A stretch of DNA of 53,000 nt from contig NZ_LMOU01000001.1 in the NCBI RefSeq assembly GCF_001423615.1, positions 1,784,822 to 1,837,821 on the forward strand, in the 5' to 3' direction. This stretch comes from Microbacterium sp. Leaf159. Lineage in GTDB: Bacteria; Actinomycetota; Actinomycetes; Actinomycetales; Microbacteriaceae. Below the pieces are notes generated by a model. That model was not told the origin of the DNA. It saw nothing but the letters and a program-made list of their open reading frames with translations, and did no database searches. Below are positions 1-7,500 of this stretch, piece after piece (within the stretch, counting starts at the first letter, position 1; each line of letters begins with the position of its first letter). The position numbers were made by a program, and so were the translations under genes.

Positions 1-127
1 GTGCACTCGGCCGGACTATGCGACGTCTCCAGGCATCCGCTCCGTGAAGACCGGATGCACCTTGCAAGCATAACGGGTTCAGGGGACAGTCACGAATCGG
101 GACTCAGGCGACTTCGGCCGGGCCGCC

Positions 128-158
128 TGCAGGACGAAAGCACGTCTGCAGGACGAAA
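128..158 (+). repeat. Two 12-mer units with 19 bp period
   Basis: TGCAGGACGAAA occurs at 128-139 and again at 147-158, exactly 19 bp apart. The unit resembles the TGCATGCCGAGA units at 29095 and 22971, which also step by about 19 bp, so I group the three as one intergenic repeat family. Function unknown. Confidence 0.6.
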
Positions 159-162
159 ACCG

Positions 163-182
163 ACGGATGCTCCCGCATCCGT
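163..182 (-). terminator. Probable terminator of the LacI-ended operon
   Basis: A perfect 8 bp stem, ACGGATGC (163-170) with GCATCCGT (175-182), has a 4-base loop. Read on the minus strand it is followed after three bases by TTTT. It lies 55 bp past the stop of the LacI gene, as expected for the end of the importer operon. The short U-run makes it a weak terminator. Confidence 0.5.
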
Positions 183-236
183 GCCCCGGTCCTGCACACG
201 GCACGGGTTCCGAGCGTGCCACCCACCGACGGTCGG

Positions 237-1238
237 TCAGCCGGCGCTCGACTCCCGCACGACGAGCTCGGGCTGGAATCGCACGCGACGATCGTGTTCG
301 ACGCCGTCGAGCTCCTTCAGCAGCAGGTCGACACCTGTCCAGCCGAGCAGCCTGGCGGGCTGGCGCACCGAGCTCAGCGGCACGACAGTGGCCGAAGCGA
401 AGTCGATGTCGTCGTACCCGACCATCGCGATGTCCTGGGGCACGCGGATCGCGGATCCGAAGCTGAAGGCCTGCAGCAGGCCGACGGCGAGCAGGTCGTT
501 CGCGGCGAAGACCGCATCCGGGCGCGATTCCGGGGCACGCGCCGCGATGGCCTCGCCCGCAGCCCTGCCCTGCAGCACGGTGAGCGCAGACTGCTCGAAG
601 ATCTCGAGAGTGACGTCGGGGTGGGCTGCGACCGCCGCCTGCACCCCCCGAAGACGATCGGCGACCTGATGCACCGACTGCGGCCCACCGACGAACGCGA
701 GTCGGCGTCGTCCGGCCGAGAGCAGGTGCTCTGCAGCGAGCCGGCCACCCTCGACGTCGTCGACCGACACCGACGGAAGAAGGCCCTCCTCCACCTCACG
801 GTCGACGAGGATCACCGGCATGCCACCCGCGGCGAAGCGGTGCACGGCCGAGAGGTCGTCGGAGGCAGGCGTCAGCAGCACGCCGTTGACGCGCTGCTCC
901 TGGAAGAGTTCGAGATGAGCGACCTGGCGCTCGTCGCGCTCGTCGCTGTTGCCGAGCAGCACGGTCATGCCGGCATCCGCTGCTCTGTCTTCTGCCCCGC
1001 GCACGACCTCGGCGAAGAACGGGTTGCCGATGTCGGGCACCACGAGACCGATGCTGCGGCTGCGTCCTGCCCGCAGCTGCCTGGCCGCGTCGTTGCGCAC
1101 GAAGCCCAGCTCCTGGATGACGCGCTGCACGCGTTCGACCGTCTTGGCGGACACGCGTTCCGGCTGATTGAGCACGTTCGAGACGGTGCCGACCGAGACG
1201 CCGGCCGCAGCAGCGACGTCCTTCACCCCTACAGCCAT
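237..1238 (-). CDS. LacI-family transcriptional regulator
   Basis: A 333-residue repressor of the LacI/GalR family: an N-terminal helix-turn-helix (about residues 5-50, recognition helix SVGTVSNVLN), then a periplasmic-binding-protein-like sugar sensor domain. It is the last gene of the importer operon that begins at 5264, 43 bp after the preceding membrane-protein gene. GGAGG lies just before the ATG at 1238. Its recognition helix is identical over this stretch to that of the LacI protein at 28042, so the two may read similar operators. The likely target is the cluster of LacI-type palindromes at 5330-5398. The inducer is not visible from sequence; an RG-I or other plant oligosaccharide is an inference from context. 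Confidence 0.93.
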   Translation of the reverse strand: MAVGVKDVAAAAGVSVGTVSNVLNQPERVSAKTVERVQRVIQELGFVRNDAARQLRAGRSRSIGLVVPDIGNPFFAEVVRGAEDRAADAGMTVLLGNSDERDERQVAHLELFQEQRVNGVLLTPASDDLSAVHRFAAGGMPVILVDREVEEGLLPSVSVDDVEGGRLAAEHLLSAGRRRLAFVGGPQSVHQVADRLRGVQAAVAAHPDVTLEIFEQSALTVLQGRAAGEAIAARAPESRPDAVFAANDLLAVGLLQAFSFGSAIRVPQDIAMVGYDDIDFASATVVPLSSVRQPARLLGWTGVDLLLKELDGVEHDRRVRFQPELVVRESSAG

Positions 1239-1281
1239 GGCGTGCCTCCGTCCGTCCGCGCGTGCGCCAACGACTACCTTC

Positions 1282-1959
1282 TCATTCCTCGCCGCTCTCC
1301 CGGCGCCGACGACGCCCCGGCACGGCGACGACGGCGAGCGCCGCGCAGCCGATTCCGGCGATGAAGAGGGGCGCGAGCGCCCAGGTCACGACACCGGTGA
1401 AGACGGCCGCGGCCGCGATGTAGGCGGCACCGGCAGCATCCGCCCTGATCGCTCCGGGCACCGCACGCACGGCGTCCTTCCACCCGAGGGAAGGCGACCA
1501 GGCTCCTGCGGCGAGGAGCACGGCGACGGCGAGAGCGAGCAGTCCCGCCCAGCCGACGACCGCGATGGCCTCGCCACCGGGCAGAGCACCCGACCCTGCG
1601 AGCACCACGTCGATCGTCAGCACGGTCGCGATCAGCGCAGCCGGCACACCGACGGCGAGCGACGGCAGGATGCCGGCGCGCACGTCCTCCCAGAACAGCG
1701 CGGTACGCGAGTCCTCGGCCGCGACGAAGCGTCGCAGATGACGGATGCCGGCGGCCAGCGCGATCGGCAGAGTGACGACGCCGAGGGCGATGATCGTCAT
1801 GAGCAGCCCGACCGTCAGCACCTCGCCGAACAGCCCGAACTTCGCCGTCGCGCCGGGGTTGACTCCCGGCTCGACCCCACCGACCGTGGGGCCGGCACCC
1901 GAGCTCGCCTCACGCTTCGCGGCCCGATGGGCCCGACGGTCTTCGCGGATGACCGACAT
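1282..1959 (-). CDS. Small polytopic membrane protein of a sugar-importer operon (YesL-like topology)
   Basis: A 225-residue protein with a charged N-terminus (about 45 residues) and then several hydrophobic segments, ending in an Arg-rich tail. The order hydrophobic pair, LPIALAAG turn, HLRRF, FWEDVRAG and a second set of hydrophobic helices recalls the YesL/DUF624 proteins that accompany carbohydrate ABC permeases, but I cannot confirm homology by eye. The start chosen is ATG 1959, two bases after the MalG-type permease stop; longer upstream frames overlap the permease and are not real. It is cotranscribed with the importer, so a role in uptake or in sensing of the same sugar is likely but unproven. 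Confidence 0.75.
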   Translation of the reverse strand: MSVIREDRRAHRAAKREASSGAGPTVGGVEPGVNPGATAKFGLFGEVLTVGLLMTIIALGVVTLPIALAAGIRHLRRFVAAEDSRTALFWEDVRAGILPSLAVGVPAALIATVLTIDVVLAGSGALPGGEAIAVVGWAGLLALAVAVLLAAGAWSPSLGWKDAVRAVPGAIRADAAGAAYIAAAAVFTGVVTWALAPLFIAGIGCAALAVVAVPGRRRRRESGEE

Positions 1960-1961
1960 CG

Positions 1962-2903
1962 CTATCCCTTCAGCCCCTGTGTGGCCACGCCGTCGACGAG
2001 GAACCTCTGGAAGACCACGAAGAACAGCAGCACCGGCAGCAGCGCGACGAACGAGGCAGTGACCGTGGCGCCGTAGTCGGACGACGAGGTCTGGTCGTTG
2101 TAGAGACGCAGCGCGATGGGCAGCGGGTAGTTCTCGGGGCTGGTCAGGTAGAGGAGAGGCCCGAGGAAGTCGTTCCACGCCCAGATGAACGAGAAGATCG
2201 CGCAGGTGATCAGCGCCGGCTTGATGAGCGGCAGGATGATCGACCAGAAGATCCGCATGTGGCCCGCACCGTCGATCTTCGCGGCCTCGTCCATGTCGCG
2301 CGGCATCTGACGGATGAACTGCACGAGCAGGAAGACGAAGAACGCCTCGGTGGCGAGGAACTTCGGCAGGATCAGCGGGATGAACGTGTCGACCCAGCCG
2401 AGCTGGTTGAAGATGATGTACTGCGGGATGATCACGACGTGGAACGGCAGCAGCAGCGTGCCGATCATCGCCGCGAACAGCACCCCGAGTCCCTTGAACT
2501 GCACCCGGGCGAACGCATACGCGGCGAGAGCAGACGAGAGCACGGTGCCGACGACCGCGGAGACCGCGAGGATCAGCGAGTTCAGGAAGAAGCGCCACAT
2601 CGGCACTCCGGCGATGCCCTCCATGACCTTGCCGTAGTTCTCGATGGTCGGTGCCTGCGGGAACAGTCCCGGGTTCTGACCGAACTCGGAGTTCGGCTTG
2701 AACGTCGACAGGAACAGCCACAGCAGCGGATACAGCACGACCGCGGTGAGCACGATCAGACCGATGAACCAGATGACGGTCTGCCAGGTCTTGCGCTTGA
2801 TCCTGCGACGAGGGGCAGGCGGGCCGGCGGGCGTCGTCTGCTGCGCGGCGAAGACCGGGGTCGACGCGGCACCGGACGTGGTGGCCTGGTTGGAGGTACT
2901 CAT
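1962..2903 (-). CDS. Carbohydrate ABC transporter permease, MalG type
   Basis: A 313-residue inner-membrane permease of the MalG/CUT1 family. About 40 Pro/Thr/Ala-rich cytosolic residues precede the first membrane helix (TVIWFIG). The EAA loop reads DEAAKIDGAGHMRIFW, the contact site for the ATPase. The ATG at 2903 overlaps the upstream permease stop by 4 bp (ATGA), implying translational coupling. It pairs with the MalF-type permease at 2900 and the binding lipoprotein at 3969. No ATPase gene is in this operon; CUT1 systems often use a shared MsmX-type ATPase encoded elsewhere. The substrate is probably an oligosaccharide, by context. Confidence 0.93.
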   Translation of the reverse strand: MSTSNQATTSGAASTPVFAAQQTTPAGPPAPRRRIKRKTWQTVIWFIGLIVLTAVVLYPLLWLFLSTFKPNSEFGQNPGLFPQAPTIENYGKVMEGIAGVPMWRFFLNSLILAVSAVVGTVLSSALAAYAFARVQFKGLGVLFAAMIGTLLLPFHVVIIPQYIIFNQLGWVDTFIPLILPKFLATEAFFVFLLVQFIRQMPRDMDEAAKIDGAGHMRIFWSIILPLIKPALITCAIFSFIWAWNDFLGPLLYLTSPENYPLPIALRLYNDQTSSSDYGATVTASFVALLPVLLFFVVFQRFLVDGVATQGLKG

Positions 2904-3901
2904 TTGTCGTCTCCCGAGTAGTGCACCCACGACCTCTGCGTGCGGAAGAGGATGAAGGCGATGATCGCGACGACGACGAGGAGCACCCAGGCGATCGCCG
3001 CGGCGTAGCCCATCTGTCCGTCGGAGAATCCGCGCTTGTACAGGTACACGGTGATGAAGTTCGTCATGCCGGCGGGGCCGCCGGTGCCGTTCGAGATGAT
3101 GTAGGCCGAGGCGAACACCTGGAACGCACCGATCAGACCGAGCAGCAGGTTGAAGAACATCACCGGCGAGAGCATGGGGATGGTCACCGCGCGGAACCGG
3201 CGGTACGCGTTCGCGCCGTCCATCTCGGCCGCCTCGTACAGCTCCTTGGGGATCTGCTTGAGACCCGCGAGGAAGATCACCATCGTGGCACCGAACTGCC
3301 ACACGGCGAGCAGGATCATCATCGGGAGCACGAGGCCCGGGTTTCCGATCCATCCCCCGAGGTTGATCCCGAAGATCTGCAGACCGCTGTCGACCGGACC
3401 GTCGGAGGAGAACATCGCACGCCACACGATCGCGACGGACACCGAGCCGCCGATGAGCGACGGAGCGTAGAACGCCGAGCGGAAGAAGCCCGCCCCCTTG
3501 TCGCGGTAGTTCAGCAGCATCGCGACGGCCAGCGCCGCGGCCAGGGTGATCGGGGTGCCGATGAACACGTAGACCAGAGTGATCTGCGCCGACTGGATGA
3601 AGTTCGGGTCGTTCGTGAACAGGCGGACGTAGTTGTCCAGGCCGATCCACTTGGGCGGCTGGAAGATGTTGTACTTCGTGAAGGACAGGTAGAGGGAGTA
3701 CACCATCGGCACTCCGGTCAGCCCGAAGAAGCCGATCAGCCATGGGGTGAGGAACGCATAGCCTGTCGCGGTCTCGCGACGCAGTCGTGCGCGCTGTCCG
3801 GGCCGTGCGAGTTCGTTCTCGGGACGGCGGCCGCTGCGCAGCGCCCGCCCTCGCCCGGACTTCTTGCCCGTGACGATCGTCCTGGTCGCCGTCGTGCTCA
3901 T
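2900..3901 (-). CDS. Carbohydrate ABC transporter permease, MalF type
   Basis: A 333-residue CUT1 permease with an Arg-rich cytosolic N-terminus (about 45 residues), six predicted membrane helices and an EAA loop, ELYEAAEMDGANAYRRF. GGAAGGAGCTGTC precedes the ATG, a strong ribosome site. It lies between the binding protein (3969-5264) and the MalG partner, with which it overlaps by 4 bp. A perfect 14 bp hairpin sits between it and the binding-protein gene and may lower its expression relative to the binding protein. Confidence 0.94.
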   Translation of the reverse strand: MSTTATRTIVTGKKSGRGRALRSGRRPENELARPGQRARLRRETATGYAFLTPWLIGFFGLTGVPMVYSLYLSFTKYNIFQPPKWIGLDNYVRLFTNDPNFIQSAQITLVYVFIGTPITLAAALAVAMLLNYRDKGAGFFRSAFYAPSLIGGSVSVAIVWRAMFSSDGPVDSGLQIFGINLGGWIGNPGLVLPMMILLAVWQFGATMVIFLAGLKQIPKELYEAAEMDGANAYRRFRAVTIPMLSPVMFFNLLLGLIGAFQVFASAYIISNGTGGPAGMTNFITVYLYKRGFSDGQMGYAAAIAWVLLVVVAIIAFILFRTQRSWVHYSGDDK

Positions 3902-3929
3902 GACAGCTCCTTCCGAAGTGGATGGGGTA

Positions 3930-3962
3930 CGGTGGGTCGGGCGGACGTCGCCCGACCCACCG
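3930..3962 (-). promoter_or_regulatory. Perfect intercistronic hairpin after the binding-protein gene
   Basis: CGGTGGGTCGGGCG (3930-3943) and CGCCCGACCCACCG (3949-3962) form a perfect 14 bp stem with a 5-base loop, 6 bp past the binding-protein stop and 28 bp before the permease start. There is no T-run, so it is more likely an mRNA-stabilising or partial-attenuation stem that raises the ratio of binding protein to permease, as seen in other binding-protein operons. Confidence 0.7.
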
Positions 3963-3968
3963 ACGGAA

Positions 3969-5264
3969 TCACTGGTTGAGGACGACGTCCATCTCGGAGA
4001 AGAACTGCTCCACGGCCTCGTCGACCGTCGTCGTGCCGAAGTTCAGCTCGGTGCCCAGCGTCCGGAACTTCTCCTCGAGGGTGCCGTAGCCGACGATCGG
4101 CACGGGCGGAGCGTCGCCGAGGCGGTCGGAGATGGACTCCTCGTAATCCTTGACGAGCTGGCTCATCGGGTCGAGGTCGGCCGCCTCGAGAGCGGTCTCG
4201 GATGCCGGGAGGCCACGGTTCGTGCCGAAGATCTCACCGGACTCGGGCGAGTTCACCAGGAAGTTGACGAGCGTCGCCGCCGCCTCCGGGTGCTCCGTCT
4301 TGGCCGAGATCGTGTGCAGCATCGACGGCTTCAGGTAGAGGTCCTTCGCGCCGTCCTTGGTGACGGGAGGAGCCACGAGGCCGAGCTCGGTGTAGTTCTC
4401 ACCGAGGTTGGCGAGGTAGCCGGCACCGAAGTTGTCCCACGTCAGCTCGCTGGCGTTCTTGGCCGCGTCGAAGGCGCTCAGCGGGTTGAGCTCTTCGACG
4501 GTCTGCTGAGGAACGACGGCTCCATCGCGGATGTCATCGCCGGACTCCCAGAACTCCTTCAGGCGGTCCTCGTCGAAGCCGGGGGTGCCGTCCTCGTCGA
4601 ACAGGTTCTTGCCTTCGCTGCGCAGCTGGATCTCGAAGTTCTGGATGCGGCCGGTCCAGTCGGACCCGCCCCAGAACGCTCCGCCACTGGCGTCGGTGAC
4701 CTCGCCGATCCACTCGTCGTAGTCATCCCAGTCGCCGCCGGCGAACTGCTCGACGCCCGCGGTCTCGAGAAGAGCGGGGTTCGTGAACATGCCCCACGCG
4801 TTGGTGGAGGTCGCGATGCCGTAGGTGGTGTCGTCGACGACGCCGATGCCGAGGATGTTCTCAGGCAGCGGGTCTGTCTCGATGACGGATCCGAGGTAGG
4901 GCTCGAGGTCGAGCAGCAGGCCGTTCTCGGAGTACTGACGCAGGTACGAGTAGTCGAACTGCATCACGTCGGGGAGTCCGCCACCGGCCGCCTCGGTCTG
5001 ACGCTTCTCCCAGAACTCCGGGAATCCGAGGAAGGTCGCGTTCACCGTGATGTTCGGGTACTCCTCGTTGAACGCCTCGATCGCCTGGTTGTACAGGTCG
5101 GCGCGGACGTCGTTGCCCCAGAACGCGAGGTCGAGCGTGACCTTCTCGTCAGGGTCGTAGGTGGCCCCGCCCTCGGGGCTGCCGCCGCCGGCGCAGCCGG
5201 CGAGTACCAGCGCTGCGCTGGTGGCGACGGCCGCTGCGGCCGCCAGACGCTTCTTGCTGAACAT
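3969..5264 (-). CDS. Extracellular sugar-binding lipoprotein (family 1 solute-binding protein)
   Basis: A 431-residue binding protein. Signal peptide MFSKKRLAAAA is followed by a hydrophobic stretch and the lipobox LVLAGC, so the mature protein is anchored at the Cys, then a Gly/Ser-rich linker. The rest is a type-B carbohydrate-binding fold (VTLDLAFWG, motifs of the family around FNEEYPNITV). I chose ATG 5264, with AGAGAGGAC upstream; an in-frame ATG at 5345 would put about 27 polar residues before the signal peptide and would cover the operators. It is the first gene of the operon feeding the MalFG permeases. The ligand is unknown; RG-I oligosaccharides are plausible from the neighbours. 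Confidence 0.94.
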   Translation of the reverse strand: MFSKKRLAAAAAVATSAALVLAGCAGGGSPEGGATYDPDEKVTLDLAFWGNDVRADLYNQAIEAFNEEYPNITVNATFLGFPEFWEKRQTEAAGGGLPDVMQFDYSYLRQYSENGLLLDLEPYLGSVIETDPLPENILGIGVVDDTTYGIATSTNAWGMFTNPALLETAGVEQFAGGDWDDYDEWIGEVTDASGGAFWGGSDWTGRIQNFEIQLRSEGKNLFDEDGTPGFDEDRLKEFWESGDDIRDGAVVPQQTVEELNPLSAFDAAKNASELTWDNFGAGYLANLGENYTELGLVAPPVTKDGAKDLYLKPSMLHTISAKTEHPEAAATLVNFLVNSPESGEIFGTNRGLPASETALEAADLDPMSQLVKDYEESISDRLGDAPPVPIVGYGTLEEKFRTLGTELNFGTTTVDEAVEQFFSEMDVVLNQ

Positions 5265-5329
5265 CGTTGTCCTCTCTGGTGAACGTCCTCGTTCGGCTGA
5301 GCCGCGGAACGCCTGTGTCCATGTGGTGC

Positions 5330-5343
5330 GGGTAACGATTCCC
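5330..5343. promoter_or_regulatory. LacI-type operator, downstream site
   Basis: GGGTAACGATTCCC is an imperfect palindrome around a central CG, the hallmark of LacI-family operators. It lies 20-33 bp past the estimated transcription start of the binding-protein operon, the most downstream of three such sites. Confidence 0.45.
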
Positions 5344-5352
5344 ATGGTGCGG

Positions 5353-5366
5353 GGAAAACGCTTACC
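5353..5366. promoter_or_regulatory. LacI-type operator at the transcription start
   Basis: Minus-strand GGTAAGCGTTTTCC is an imperfect palindrome around a central CG. It begins just after the -10 box at 5370-5375, so a bound repressor would cover the transcription start. Confidence 0.6.
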
Positions 5367-5369
5367 TGC

Positions 5370-5398
5370 ACGCTAATCCAGATTGAAACGTTTCGCAA
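5370..5398 (-). promoter_or_regulatory. Promoter with LacI-type operator in its spacer
   Basis: Minus strand: -35 TTGCGA (5398-5393), a 17 bp spacer and -10 TAGCGT (5375-5370). The spacer carries the palindrome TGAAACGTTTCG (about 5384-5395), close to the TGAAWCGWYTCA sites upstream of the rhamnose genes. It drives the binding-protein operon. Confidence 0.65.
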
Positions 5399-5427
5399 CC
5401 GGCAATTTCGCGGCCGGATTACATCGA

Positions 5428-6354
5428 TTACCGCGGGATCTTCCAGTCTTTCACGACCAGGTTCCCAGCCTCGACCTCGAGACCCAACCGATATACCGCG
5501 GCTCGTCTCTGCTCGCCCGTGGCGGCGTGCACCGGCGCCGCCTCCGCGGTGGCGAAGAAGTAGAACCACAGCTCGTCGCCGTGGCGCACATGCGCGCCGT
5601 GATTGCCGTGGCCTCCCCCGGGAGCATCGGCGAGGATGACGGCATCCTCACCGCCCTGCCTGGTCCACCGGACGCCGTCGTCTGAGCGATACACGCCCAT
5701 CCCCCGCCACTCGTCGACGATCATCCACCAGAATCCCCCGAGGACGAAGACCGTCGGCCCCTCATGGGGGCGTCCGCCGATCGCGATGCCGTCGAGACGC
5801 CACTCCGCGAGGTCGGCGGATGACGCGACCATCGTGACCGAGTCCGCCGCCTCGTCCTTGTACCAGATCCGCCAGAGGCCGTCGGGGGTGCGCGCGACCG
5901 CCGCGTCGATGACCCGATCACTGCTCAACGCCAGCGGTCCGCGTCTCTCCCAGCGACGGAGGTCACCTGAGACGTACTCGACGATCTCGCGCACGAATCC
6001 GGGCCAGCGGTCGGGTATACCGTCGATCTCGGTCAGGTACATGCGCCACTGCGCGCCGTCCCAGACGACCTCGGGCGCCCAGTGCGTGCGGTCGACCTCG
6101 GCGGGCGGCGGGCCCGACTCCAGGACGAGGTCGGAAGCCGCGGGCTCGAGCGTGCCGTCGTAGGTCCACTCGACGCCGTCGCGCGAGGTGGCGACGCCGA
6201 TGCGGCTGCCGTGGATCCATGAGACGCCGGGACCCGCGTCCTCGAGGCTCGCCCGGCGCTGCGTGTAGAACATCCACCACAGGCCGTCGGCATCGATCAC
6301 GACCCGCGGATCCGTGGCGCCGTCGTAGACCGGGTCGCGGTAGAGCTCGATCAT
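5428..6354 (-). CDS. GH43/GH32-like five-bladed beta-propeller glycosidase
   Basis: A 308-residue protein built of repeated blades with Trp/Tyr-rich strands (WWMFYTQR, HWAPEVVWDG, WRMYLTEI, LWRIWYKDE, FWWMIVDEW). DPRVV near the N-terminus and EGPTVF near residue 225 match the acidic residues expected of GH43-type active sites. There is no signal peptide, so it acts in the cytosol, probably on imported oligosaccharides. Its ATG (6354) overlaps the stop of the dehydrogenase at 6351 by 4 bp. The specificity cannot be read; arabinosidase or galactosidase activity on RG-I side chains is a guess from context. Confidence 0.75.
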   Translation of the reverse strand: MIELYRDPVYDGATDPRVVIDADGLWWMFYTQRRASLEDAGPGVSWIHGSRIGVATSRDGVEWTYDGTLEPAASDLVLESGPPPAEVDRTHWAPEVVWDGAQWRMYLTEIDGIPDRWPGFVREIVEYVSGDLRRWERRGPLALSSDRVIDAAVARTPDGLWRIWYKDEAADSVTMVASSADLAEWRLDGIAIGGRPHEGPTVFVLGGFWWMIVDEWRGMGVYRSDDGVRWTRQGGEDAVILADAPGGGHGNHGAHVRHGDELWFYFFATAEAAPVHAATGEQRRAAVYRLGLEVEAGNLVVKDWKIPR

Positions 6355-7442
6355 CGGCGGAGGTCGGTCACCGGACTCGCGAAACCGGCACGATGCGTCG
6401 GGTGTGCGGCGAGCACCTCGGGCGTGATCACCGCGCCGTCGGATGCCGCCGAGGCGTAGATCCCCGCGACGATCTCGAGCGACCGCGCGGGAGCATCCGC
6501 AGTCGCCGGCAAAGGCTCGCCGTCGAGCAGCGCGTCGAACACGTCGCGCAGCAGCGGCTCGTGGTCGCTGCGCTCCTCGACATCGGGGAACGCCCACGAG
6601 TCCGCCTCGGCCTCGAAGCCGGGCGCCGGGGTGATCCGCCAATTCTCGTGCCCGTGTCCGTAGACGTGGTCGACCGTGATCGTGGCCCTCTGCGTGTCGA
6701 TGCGGATCGAGCTCGCCTCTCGCGGCGACACCGCGCTCGTGATCAGCTGCGCGACGACACCCTGCTCGAAGACGATCGTCGCGGTCGACACGTCTTCGGT
6801 CTCGGTCTCGCGATCGAGCCTCCAGAGGCGCCCCTGCACCGACGACCAGTCACCCAGCAGGTGAGCGAGCAGATCGATCTGATGGATGCCGTGGCCGAGG
6901 GTCGTGCCGCCGCCCTCCGTCTCCCACTTGCCGCGCCACGGCACCGCGAAGTAGTCGGCGTCACGGAACCACAGCGTCTGGCACACCGCGACGAGCGGGC
7001 GACCGAGCGCTCCGCTCTGCAGAAGTCCGCGCACGTGCGCTGCCGCCGTGCCTGTGCGCTGCTGGAACACCACCGCCAGCTGCCTGTCGGTCGCGAGTGC
7101 ACCCGCGCGCATGTCGTCGAGCTCGTCGAGGGACGGTGCCGGCGGCTTCTCGACGATCACGTGCGCGCCCGCGGCGAAGGCGGCCAGCGACTGCGTGCGG
7201 TGCGGACCCGGCGGGGTGCAGATGAGCACCACGTCCGGATGCTCGGCCGCGAGCATCTCGTCGAGGTCGGAGTAGGCGGCGGCGATGTCGTATCTGCCGG
7301 CGAACTCCTCGGCCTTCTCGAGGCTGAGGTCGGCGACGGCGACGAGTTCTGCGCGCGGATACGCGGCGACGGCGCGGGCGTGGGAGTTCGCCACGGAGCC
7401 GGTGCCCACCAGGGCAGCTCGAAGGGTCTTCTCGGAAGTCAT
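6351..7442 (-). CDS. Gfo/Idh/MocA-family NAD(P)-dependent oxidoreductase
   Basis: A 363-residue dehydrogenase. The Rossmann nucleotide fold starts at residue 8 (AALVGTGSVANSHARAV), and the VEKPPAPS segment carries the family's EKP motif near residue 100. The C-terminal alpha/beta substrate domain includes LGHGIHQIDLLAHLLG. A strong GAGGAGG site precedes ATG 7442. It is translationally coupled to the GH43-like gene and lies 58 bp after the ABC exporter, so the three probably form one operon. Members oxidise or reduce sugars, inositols and related compounds; the substrate here is unknown. Confidence 0.88.
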   Translation of the reverse strand: MTSEKTLRAALVGTGSVANSHARAVAAYPRAELVAVADLSLEKAEEFAGRYDIAAAYSDLDEMLAAEHPDVVLICTPPGPHRTQSLAAFAAGAHVIVEKPPAPSLDELDDMRAGALATDRQLAVVFQQRTGTAAAHVRGLLQSGALGRPLVAVCQTLWFRDADYFAVPWRGKWETEGGGTTLGHGIHQIDLLAHLLGDWSSVQGRLWRLDRETETEDVSTATIVFEQGVVAQLITSAVSPREASSIRIDTQRATITVDHVYGHGHENWRITPAPGFEAEADSWAFPDVEERSDHEPLLRDVFDALLDGEPLPATADAPARSLEIVAGIYASAASDGAVITPEVLAAHPTHRAGFASPVTDLRR

Positions 7443-7470
7443 CGGTCCTCCTCAGGACGGTGAGTCGGTG

Positions 7471-7500
7471 TCGTCTCAGATCGCGTCATCTCAGATCGCG
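7471..7500. repeat. 15 bp tandem duplication at the 3' end of the ABC exporter
   Basis: Two copies of TCRTCTCAGATCGCG lie head to tail at 7471-7485 and 7486-7500, and a third partial copy (TCATCTCA) contains the exporter's stop. The unit equals five codons, so the duplication adds no frameshift; the extra copies fall after the stop. Confidence 0.6.

Larger units (their letters stand above)
1..236. other. Non-coding left edge of window
   Basis: I see no convincing gene here. The stretch lies downstream of the LacI gene that ends at 237. It holds a paired 12-mer repeat (128-158) and a terminator-like hairpin (163-182), listed separately. Open frames crossing it in other frames have no recognisable protein motif and look like chance high-GC frames. 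Confidence 0.6.

Noticed and set aside
1..1364. Plus-strand open frames over the LacI gene at the left edge
   Set aside because: They are antisense to a clear LacI protein and show low-complexity composition.
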